Source of the DNA: Mytilisepta virgata
Taxonomy: Eukaryota; Mollusca; Bivalvia; Mytilida; Mytilidae
Direction: 5' to 3'
Length of the DNA stretch: 64,000 nucleotides
NCBI GenBank assembly: GCA_028015205.1
Contig: CM051519.1
Coordinates: 91,533,539 to 91,597,538 of the forward strand
The notes under the pieces: model-generated
The model's database searches: none
Seen by the model: only the letters and a program-made list of their open reading frames with translations
What the model was told of the DNA's origin: nothing
Part shown: positions 23,664 to 35,600 of the stretch, piece by piece
Numbering within the stretch: the stretch's first letter is position 1
Layout of the letters: each line of letters opens with the position of its first letter
Made by a program: the position numbers and the translations under genes

Positions 23664-26600
23664 GTGAGAGAAAATGAGATTAGCTCGTATCAACTTGGTT
23701 ATGGCCACTATGCTTGCAGTGTTTGTTGAAGTTAAGGGTAATCAATAATAATATTAATTAATATCTTTATTTGCAAAATTACGCCTATGTGGGGCAAAGC
23801 AAGTACAAACACCGAACAAAGAAACAAACACAAAATCAATGGTAAAAATTATACATAATGTAGCTTCAATTTGTGATAAGTCCTTTTTACGGAAAGACCG
23901 TCTTGGTCAAACGACAAATTATCGCGATGAGTATTTATGGAAAAATAAATATTCGCTTATAGAATTTGTTTTTTTTCTGACATTTTCAGTTTGTGTGGCT
24001 GACACTTGCTCCCATATATCCATTCCTGATTGTATGAATCCGGGGTTAGAAGCTAAAGGTAATTATTTTTAGTAAGTTGACCATTTTTCGCATACCATAT
24101 CTGGTTGTATACCTAGAATTCAATGTAAATTTTCTTTTTGATGACGTTGATCTAGGTAACAAGCGGCTCAAAATATGTATACAAACAACAAATAGTCCTA
24201 TTGGTTTTATTAAAAATAACTATATATAGAGAGAGAAAGCGAGAGAGTATTTTTACTACTCTGGTATATTATAGATTGTACTCGGTGTCATGCCAATTAT
24301 TCTGAAACACTCCTCAGCTAGTTTTCTTAGCAAATTGTAGTAAATCAAACTTCGTAGAATGGAAGCTGATACAAGAGTCTGACTACATTTAGATGTGCTT
24401 TTAATTTTTTTTCTGTATGAACCACACTTATAAGAATGATTACACCACAATTTTTACTCTAGTTTTTCACTTATGCAATAAACTCAAGAAATTGAAAATA
24501 CAGAATATGTTAAAATGACACGGTTATGAATTACTAACTGTCTCCCGTACTGTCTGGGGCATTTTTATCGGGACATTCAGTATAAAAATTTCGTCTGACG
24601 TCCGAGTAATTTCGAACAAGGACTCAGTGTAGAATTTATTGGTTGTCTAACGACTATTACCACCAATCACAGAACTAGGACTTATAGAATTTATTGGTTG
24701 TCTAACGGCTATTACTACCAATCACAGAACTAGGACTTGTAGAATGTATTGGTTGTCTAACGGCTGTTACCACCAATCACAGAACTAGGACTTGTAGAAT
24801 GTATTGGTTGTCTAACGGCTATTACCACCAATCACAGAACTAGGACTTGTAGAATGTATTGGTTGTCTAACGACTATTACCACCAATCACAGAACTAGGA
24901 CTTAGTGTAGAATGTATTGGTTGTCTAACGACTATTACTACCAATCACAGAACTAGGACTTAGTGTAGAATGTATTGGTTGTCTAAGGGCTATTACCACC
25001 AATCACAGAACTAGGACTTGTAAAATGTATTGGTTGTCTAACGACTATTACCACCAATCACAGAACTAGGACTTAGTGTAGAATGTATTGGTTGTCTAAC
25101 GGTTATCACCACCAATCACAGAACTAGGACTTGTAGAATGTATTGGTTGTCTAACGGCTATTACCACCAATCACAGAACTAGGACTTGTAGACTGTATTG
25201 GTTGTCTAACGGCTATTACCACCAATCACAGAACTAGGACTTAGTGTAGAATGTATTGGTTGTCTAACGACTATTACTACCAATCACAGAACTAGGACTT
25301 AGTGTAGAATGTATTGGTTGTCTAAGGGCTATTACCACCAATCACAGAACTAGGACTTGTAAAATGTATTGGTTGTCTAACGACTATTACCACCAATCAC
25401 AGAACTAGGACTTGTAGACTGTATTGGTTGTCTAACGGCTATTACCACCGATCACAGAACTAGGACTTAGTGTAGAATGTATTGGTTGTCTAACGACTAT
25501 TACTACCAATCACAGAATTAGGACTTGTAAAATGTATTGGTTGTCTAACGACTATTACCACCAATCACAGAACTAGGACTTGTAGAATGTATTGGTTGTC
25601 TAACGGCTATTACCACCAAGCACAGAACTAGGACTTAGTGTAGAATGTATTGGTTGTCTAACGGCTATTACCACCAATCACAGAACTAGGACTTAGTGTA
25701 GAATGTATTGGTTGTCTAACGACTATTACTACCAATCACAGAACTAGGACTTGTAGAATGTATTGGTTGTCTAACGACTATTACTACCAATCACAGAACT
25801 AGGACTTGTAGAATGTATTGGTTGTCTAACGGCTATTACCACCAATCACAGAACTAGGACTTAGAGTAGAATGTATTGGTTTTCTAACGACTATTACCAC
25901 CAATCACAGAACTAGGACTTGTAGACTCTATTGGTTGTCTAACGACTATTACCACCAATCACAGAACTAGGACTTGTAGAATGTATTGGTTGTCTAACGA
26001 CTATTACTACCAATCACAGAACTAGGACTTGTAGAATGTATTGGTTGTCTAACGGCTATTACTACCAAGCACAGAACTAGGACTTAGTGTAGAATGTATT
26101 GGTTGTCTAACGGCTATTACCACCAATCACAGAACTAGGACTTGTAGAATGTATTGGTTGTCTAACGACTATTACTACCAATCACAGAACTAGGACTTGT
26201 AGAATGTATTGGTTGTCTAACGGCTATTACTACCAATCACAGAACTAGGACTTGTAGAATGTATTGGTTGTCTAACGGCTATTACTACCAATCACAGAAC
26301 TAGGACTTGTAGAATGTATTGGTTGGCTAACGGCTGTTACCACCAATCACAGATCTAGGACTTGTAGAATGTATTGGTTGTCTAACGGCTGTTACCACCA
26401 ATCACAGATCTAGGACTTGTAGAATGTATTGGTTGTCTAACGACTATTACCACCAATAACAGAACTAGGACTTGTAGAATGTATTGGTTGTCTAACGGCT
26501 ATTACCACCAATAACAGAACTAGGACTTGTAGAATGTATTGGTTGTCTAACGGCTATTACTACCAATCACAGAACTAGGACTTGTAGAATGTATTGGTTG

Positions 26601-29600
26601 TCTAACGGCTATTACTACAAATCACAGAACTAGGACTTGTAGAATGTATTGGTTGTCTAACGACTATTACTACCAATCACAGAACTAGGACTTGTAGAAT
26701 GTATTGGTTGTCTAACGACTATTACTACCAATCACAGAACTAGGACTTGTAGAATGTATTGGTTGTCTAACGGCTATTACTACCAATCACAGAACTAGGA
26801 CGTGTAGAATGTATTGGTTGTCTAACGGCTATTACTACCAATCACAGAACTAGGACTTGTAGAATGTATTGGTTGTCTAACGGCTGTTACCACCAATCAC
26901 AGATCTAGGACTTGTAGAATGTATTGGTTGTCTAACGGCTGTTACCACCAATCACAGATCTAGGACTTGTAGAATGTATTGGTTGTCTAACGACTATTAC
27001 CACCAATAACAGAACTAGGACTTGTAGAATGTATTGGTTGTCTAACGGCTATTACAACCAATAACAGAACTAGGACTTGTAGAATGTATTGGTTGTCTAA
27101 CGGCTATTACTACCAATCACAGAACTAGGACTTGTAGAATGTATTGGTTGTCTGACGGCTATTACCACCAATCACAGAACTATGACTCAGTGTAGAATGT
27201 ATTGGTTGTCTAACGACTGTTACTACCAATCACAGAACTAGAACTTAATGTAGAATGTATTGGTTGTCTAACGGCTATTACTACCAATCACAGAACTAGG
27301 ACTTAGTGTAGAATGTATTGGTTGTCTAACGGTTATCACCACCAATCACAGAACTAGGACTTGTAGAATGTATTGGTTGTCTAACGGCTATTACCACCAA
27401 TCACAGAACTAGAACTTGTAGACTGTATTGGTTGTCTAACGGCTATTACCACCAATCACAGAACTAGGACTTAGTGTAGAATGTATTGGTTGTCTAACGA
27501 CTATTACTACCAATCACAGAACTAGGACTTAGTGTAGAATGTATTGGTTGTCTAACGGCTATTACCACCAATCACAGAACTAGGACTTGTAAAATGTATT
27601 GGTTGTCTAACGGCTATTACCACCGATCACAGAACTAGGACTTAGTGTAGAATGTATTGGTTGTCTAACGACTATTACTACCAATCACAGAACTAGGACT
27701 TGTAAAATGTATTGGTTGTCTAACGACTATTACCACCAATCACAGAACTAGGACTTGTAGAATGTATTGGTTGTCTAACGGCTATTACCACCAAGCACAG
27801 AACTAGGACTTAGTGTAGAATGTATTGGTTGTCTAACGGCTATTACCACCAATCACAGAACTAGGACTTAGTGTAGAATGTATTGGTTGTCTAACGACTA
27901 TTACTACCAATCACAGAACTAGGACTTGTAGAATGTATTGGTTGTCTAACGGCTATTACCACCAATCACAGAACTAGGACTTAGAGTAGAATGTATTGGT
28001 TGTCTAACGACTATTACCACCAATCACAGAACTAGGACTTGTAGACTGTATTGGTTGTCTAACGACTATTACCACCAATCACAGAACTAGGACTTGTAGA
28101 ATGTATTGGTTGTCTAACGACTATTACTACCAATCACAGAACTAGGACTTGTAGAATGTATTGGTTGTCTAACGGCTATTACTACCAATCACAGAACTAG
28201 GACTTGTAGAATGTATTGGTTGTCTAACGGCTATTACTACCAATCACAGAACTAGGACTTGTAGAATGTATTGGTTGTCTAACGACTATTACCACCAATC
28301 ACAGAACTAGGACTTGTAGAATGTATTGGTTGTCTAACGGCTATTACTACCAATCACAGAACTAGGACTTGTAGAATGTATTGGTTGTCTAACGGCTATT
28401 ACTACCAATCACAGAACTAGGACTTGTAGAATGTATTGGGTGTCTAACGGCTGTTACCACCAATCACAGATCTAGGACTTGTAGAATGTATTGGTTGTCT
28501 AACGGCTGTTACCACCAATCACAGATCTAGGACTTGTAGAATGTATTGGTTGTCTAACGACTATTACCACCAATAACAGAACTAGGACTTGTAGAATGTA
28601 TTGGTTGTCTAACGGCTATTACCACCAATAACAGAACTAGGACTTGTAGAATGTATTGGTTGTCTAACGGCTATTACCACCAATAACAGAACTAGGACTT
28701 GTAGAATGTATTGATTGTCTAACGGCTATTACTACCAATCACAGAACTAGGACTTGTAGAATGTATTGGTTGTCTAACGGCTATTACTACCAATCACAGA
28801 ACTAGGACTTGTAGAATGTATTGGTTGTCTAACGACTATTACCACCAATCACAGAACTAGGACTTGTAGAATGTATTGGTTGTCTAACGACTATTACTAC
28901 CAATCACAGAACTAGGACTTGTAGAATGTATTGGTTGTCTAACGGCTATTACTACCAATCACAGAACTAGGACTTGTAGAATGTATTGGTTGTCTAACGG
29001 CTATTACTACCAATCACAGAACTAGGACTTGTAGAATGTATTGGTTGTCTAACGGCTGTTACCACCAATCACAGATCTAGGACTTGTAGAATGTATTGGT
29101 TGTCTAACGGCTATTACTACCAATCACAGAACTAGGACTTAGTGTAGAATGTATTGGTTGTCTAACGGTTATCACCACCAATCACAGAACTAGGACTTGT
29201 AGAATGTATTGGTTGTCTAACGGCTATTACCACCAATCACAGAACTAGAACTTGTAGACTGTATTGGTTGTCTAACGGCTATTACCACCAATCACAGAAC
29301 TAGGACTTAGTGTAGAATGTATTGGTTGTCTAACGACTATTACTACCAATCACAGAACTAGGACTTAGTGTAGAATGTATTGGTTGTCTAACGGCTATTA
29401 CCACCAATCACAGAACTAGGACTTGTAAAATGTATTGGTTGTCTAACGACTATTACCACCAATCACAGAACTAGGACTTGTAGACTGTATTGGTTGTCTA
29501 ACGGCTATTACCACCGATCACAGAACTAGGACTTAGTGTAGAATGTATTGGTTGTCTAACGACTATTACTACCAATCACAGAACTAGGACTTGTAAAATG

Positions 29601-32600
29601 TATTGGTTGTCTAACGACTATTACCACCAATCACAGAACTAGGACTTGTAGAATGTATTGGTTGTCTAACGGCTATTACCACCAAGCACAGAACTAGGAC
29701 TTAGTGTAGAATGTATTGGTTGTCTAACGGCTATTACCACCAATCACAGAACTAGGACTTAGTGTAGAATGTATTGGTTGTCTAACGACTATTACTACCA
29801 ATCACAGAACTAGGACTTGTAGACTGTATTGGTTGTCTAACGACTATTACCACCAATCACAGAACTAGGACTTAGTGTAGAATGTATTGGTTGTCTAACG
29901 ACTATTACCACCAATCACAGAACTAGGACTTGTAGACTGTATTGGTTGTCTAACGACTATTACCACCAATCACAGAACTAGGACTTGTAGAATGTATTGG
30001 TTGTCTAACGGCTATTACCACCAAGCACAGAACTAGGACTTAGTGTAGAATGTATTGGTTGTCTAACGGCTATTACCACCAATCACAGAACTAGGACTTA
30101 GTGTAGAATGTATTGGTTGTCTAACGACTATTACCACCAATCACAGAACTAGGACTTGTAGACTGTATTGGTTGTCTAACGACTATTACCACCAATCACA
30201 GAACTAGGACTTGTAGAATGTATTGGTTGTCTAACGACTATTACTACCAATCACAGAACTAGGACTTGTAGAATGTATTGGTTGTCTAACGGCTATTACT
30301 ACCAATCACAGAACTAGGACTTGTAGAATGTATTGGTTGTCTAACGGCTATTACTACCAATCACAGAACTAGGACTTGTAGAATGTATTGGTTGTCTAAC
30401 GACTATTACCACCAATCACAGAACTAGGACTTGTAGAATGTATTGGTTGTCTAACGGCTATTACTACCAATCACAGAACTAGGACTTGTAGAATGTATTG
30501 GTTGTCTAACGGCTATTACTACCAATCACAGAACTAGGACTTGTAGAATGTATTGGTTGTCTAACGGCTGTTACCACCAATCACAGATCTAGGACTTGTA
30601 GAATGTATTGGTTGTCTAACGGCTGTTACCACCAATCACAGATCTAGGACTTGTAGAATGTATTGGTTGTCTAACGACTATTACCACCAATAACAGAACT
30701 AGGACTTGTAGAATGTATTGGTTGTCTAACGGCTATTACCACCAATAACAGAACTAGGACTTGTAGAATGTATTGGTTGTCTAACGGCTATTACCACCAA
30801 TAACAGAACTAGGACTTGTAGAATGTATTGGTTGTCTAACGGCTATTACTACCAATCACAGAACTAGGACTTGTAGAATGTATTGGTTGTCTAACGGCTA
30901 TTACTACCAATCACAGAACTAGGACTTGTAGAATGTATTGGTTGTCTAACGACTATTACCACCAATCACATAACTAGGACTTGTAGAATGTATTGGTTGT
31001 CTAACGACTATTACTACCAATCACAGAACTAGGACTTGTAGAATGTATTGGTTGTCTAACGGCTATTACTACCAATCACAGAACTAGGACTTGTAGAATG
31101 TATTGGTTGTCTAACGGCTATTACTACCAATCACAGAACTAGGACTTGTAGAATGTATTGGTTGTCTAACGGCTGTTACCACCAATCACAGATCTAGGAC
31201 TTGTAGAATGTATTGGTTGTCTAACGGCTGTTACCACCAATCACAGATCTAGGACTTGTAGAATGTATTGGTTGTCTAACGACTATTACCACCAATAACA
31301 GAACTAGGACTTGTAGAATGTATTGGTTGTCTAACGGCTATTACAACCAATAACAGAACTAGGACTTGTAGAATGTATTGGTTGTCTAACGGCTATTACT
31401 ACCAATCACAGAACTAGGACTTGTAGAATGTATTGGTTGTCTAACGGCTATTACCACCAATCACAGAACTATGACTCAGTGTAGAATGTATTGGTTGTCT
31501 AACGACTATTACTACCAATCACAGAACTAGGACTTAATGTAGAATGTATTGGTTGTCTAAACGGCTATTACTACCAATCACAGAACTAGGACTCTCGGTG
31601 TAGAATGTATTGGTTGTCTAACGACTATTTCCACCAATCACAATCTTTTAATTAAGATATGAGGACCATAATTGATCACGTAATCATTCCAAATTATACC
31701 AGGATATTCCAATCAATGTAAAGCAAGGCAATGACCTCAGTTATTATCAACAAACGTCGGTAACGCAATATAAGACGCCGCATACAAACAAAATGGCGTG
31801 TTTCAACTTCAGAAAGATACATTTACAAAACTCCTGCTTTAACGTTTTTGTTCAAGAAAGAAATATAATTTTGCTTGTGATCTATATTATGGTTCTTAAC
31901 CTATAGTTAGAGTCATCTAGTATATCAAAGTTCACGTAAACTCGTTTCTTTTCGTAAGTTTTCAGTTATATTTATTATGTCATTGACATTTTTCAGTTTG
32001 TTTTTGTAACTGTTTGAGTGCCACAGTGAACAGACAGTTCCTGAGGATCAGTTATTCTCCATGCTTGGGTCTCTTGCGCCATTGTGTAAATTATGAATTA
32101 CAGTTTGAAATAACATTCACTCTAAAAAACGGAGAGGACATAGTAAATAAGGAAGTCAGCATCGATACTAGCAAAAACAAAAGTTATGAGGTAATATTGT
32201 AATACATTTGTGTAGATTATACATGATCCTTTGCATTGTCCGTTTTGGTTGTGTGATTATCTGATTACAAAAACATTTAAATGTGATTACATGATATCCT
32301 TCAAAATAACCTCATAAGAAGGCTGTATATGACGTTTTTATTTTGATAATTTCTTAATTACTCGCCCTCCTGACATTTTTATTTGAATATTTATTCTAGA
32401 TCGTTTTGATGTGGGAGGCGAACAAGAAAGCAACGATATAAAAACAAGAGGGCAACATTGAGACCTAACGACAAAAAACGTCAGCCTTCCGAGGGGTCCA
32501 TCTCTTCTACAAACTTAATTTTTACGTCAAAACCTTTTTACTCTATTATTTTATTGTTGTTGGAGTACCTACCACGTTTAAATTTCAGAGATTTCCTTTA

Positions 32601-35600
32601 TATGAATTGACAAGTAATCAGGAAATCAGTCATTCTCCGCACATGAAATTAGACCTGGATAAAAATTATACAGTTTCGGTAAGGTTTAGTCAAGTACTCT
32701 TTTTCTCTATTAACAACGATGATATTATACAATTCATACGCACGACGTCATGAAAGAAATTTATCAAGTTATAAACTTTTTACCGGAAGTTGCTGGTAGC
32801 CAATAAAATTACTGCATTTGATGTTTTGAAAACAAAATTGGAATTAAACAAACATTAACACGTATACAAACGAAAATCATCATACAATTAAATAATAATT
32901 AAAGTTTTAATTTCTACTCACAAACAATTCCATATTTCAGAACCAGAATACAAAAACGTTCTCTTCAAAAATTCAGTTTTGTCTAGGTAAATGCATAAAA
33001 TACTTAGGTTTCCGATCATTTGCTTTTCCTCTATTAAATGCCACCTTATAATATTTTTCTATATTGGTCCCCCATAAGAAATACATATTGGGATTGATTT
33101 TGGGGAAATCTGCCCCCACCTCACGTTTTTTTCTGGAGGTCAGTAAGGGCTTTTTGTTAATTTTGGAGTAACGTTTTAAATTTTTATCCAATTTTTAAGT
33201 TTTTGTTTTTAATCATCCTTGGTGATCCGTTTTTCACCATCTCGAGATATACATGTGATGGGTAGAAAAAAGGGAACACCTTAATTTTTGAAACTTTTTT
33301 TTATTTCTTATCCGATTTTGAATGTTACTCATGGCATTTTTGTGTAACTTTTGTCGTTGCAGAGATAATAGGTATTAATGGGGCCAAAATGAGCCATTTT
33401 ACAAAACACCGATTTTAATGGCGTTGTCTTTAAATTCATCTTGATAAGTGCTGTCAGTGTATATGTCAATAGATTTCTTCTGTCTTTTACGGTTTTCGAG
33501 ATATAAGGAATTAAAGCAAGCAAAAAAAAGCAATGTGGTTGAAATGTATTTTTTTTCAACCGATTCATATGGGAATTCTTTTAATGCTTCTTGATGAGTG
33601 ATTTAATTAGTAGGCCTATGACAACAATTGTTTAAATCATTTCCGAGAGACTAGGGATCAAAGGGGTCAAATAATCACTTTTGGAGGAAACGTTAAAATT
33701 TTTATTTTCGGCATCCGATTTAAGGACAGTTTTTTTTTCTCGTTTAATTCATGTTGTTGAATGCTTTCAGTAATATGACAACATTTTTTTCCCTATCTGT
33801 TATGGTTTATTTTATCTGAATTAAAAAGATTAGTAATTTTAATACCACTCGGGCATTTCTGCCACTCAATCCTTAAAATTACAATATTCAAACCTTAAGT
33901 ATTTTCTTTTTCGCTACCGTCACTACAAATAACATTATACTTAGTTTCTTATGGGAAATCTTAGAAGCAGGACGAATACAAATATACAATATATGTACAT
34001 TGTCGTAAATAAAAAACAATCCAAAGATACTAATATTAGATATAGTAAATTTATACTATGCTGTATATGACGCATTTCAAGGAGTTACCTCTCATGAGCA
34101 GCATTAAAACCGAAACATTTGGAAGACCAAAAACCAAACTTATATTAAACAAGAAGTACTCAACCAAAAATACCGAAATAGGAAGCCAAATTTCAGCTAA
34201 GGAGATCTCCCATGTGCAATACAAGGAATGAACCCTTAGTATAAAATATACAATTTATTTATACGAGCCTTAGAAACAGGTAGAAACACATTTTCGCGGC
34301 TAGTACAAATAAATTGTATATTGTCCGACAAAGTACATATACTGTTTTTTTCCTTCAATTATAAATTGTTATCTTTATCCGACAAAAATCACCCCTCCCC
34401 AATCTCTATGACCTAACCGATACTACCAACTGTGTGCTGGAGTGATCAATCAATAATAATTACAGCTCCTACTAAAATCCTGCCATTTTCATAACTTATT
34501 AATGCTTTGAAGAAATTAAATTATACTCGGTAATATTGTTGGCCACCACGAGATGGTATGGTATGCCTTTCTATACTCCATAAACCCAGCATACAACAAA
34601 GTCGTGCCCAATGATAATGTGTAGGTTTTGTACTATATCAATATGTGTATCATTCAGTATTTTTTCAAAGAAGAAAAAAAAAGAATTCCAAATTTCAAGA
34701 AAACTGGCCATCACGTGACTGATTTATGTTTTTATACTTTGTACGATAAAATGAATATGAGTGGCCTTGGTAGAATAACTTATGAGCTTTGTTCTCAGCA
34801 CCTCTAGTTAGTATTTTCTATTTTAGATTCAGCCAAAATGTACGATCTGTGACGGAAGTTGTAATCTTTTAGATGATATGGGTAAGATTGGCATACATGA
34901 GCAGGTGAATTTTGGTCCCTGCTTTATATGGACTAATTTCGTTCTTAGTGCTTATTGTTTTCTATTCAACGTATTTTTCGTGCTTTTATGCAGTTTATGT
35001 TTCTTACGAAGGGATATGAAAATTGTGAAATTCCAGTAAACAAACGTAATAAAATAGCAAAGTACAACTTGACCAGCAGCTATTACATCCTCGCCTAGTT
35101 TTGCAGTTAAAACTAGCACATTATGTTCCTGCTATCTAAATTATGAACCACTCAACCAATTTTTGCAGTCCTCAGCAAGCAGTCACCTTGTTGGTAATCA
35201 TTCATACTCCATTGCCTTATATAAACAAACAACAAAATGGATAAAGGAAAGGTCAACAATGACATACCAATCAATCAACGACATCAAACAGACAGAACCC
35301 CGGACATAAAATAACAAAAGAGCACAAGACACAAAGATGAACATGAAGTCAGTATAGTCTGTCTTGTTATAGATACTTAATAGTGGTGGAGTTAACCGGT
35401 TTTTTGGGTACTTAAACCTCCCAATTATCTATTCTGACACTCTGGGGTTATTTTAAGCATTGTGACTCTTGTATACAGATAAATCATGCTCGGGAGGGAT
35501 ATTTACGAAAAATACCAGTCGAGAAAAGTTTTGAAATTTCCCGAGCGCAACGGGCGAGTGAAATTTTTTCTCGAGAATGGTATTTTTCGTAAATACCCCT

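Noticed and set aside
24617..31642. CRISPR-like array
   Set aside because: Repeats are directly adjacent with no unique spacers, the genome is eukaryotic with GT-AG introns, and no cas-like gene is present. It is a minisatellite.
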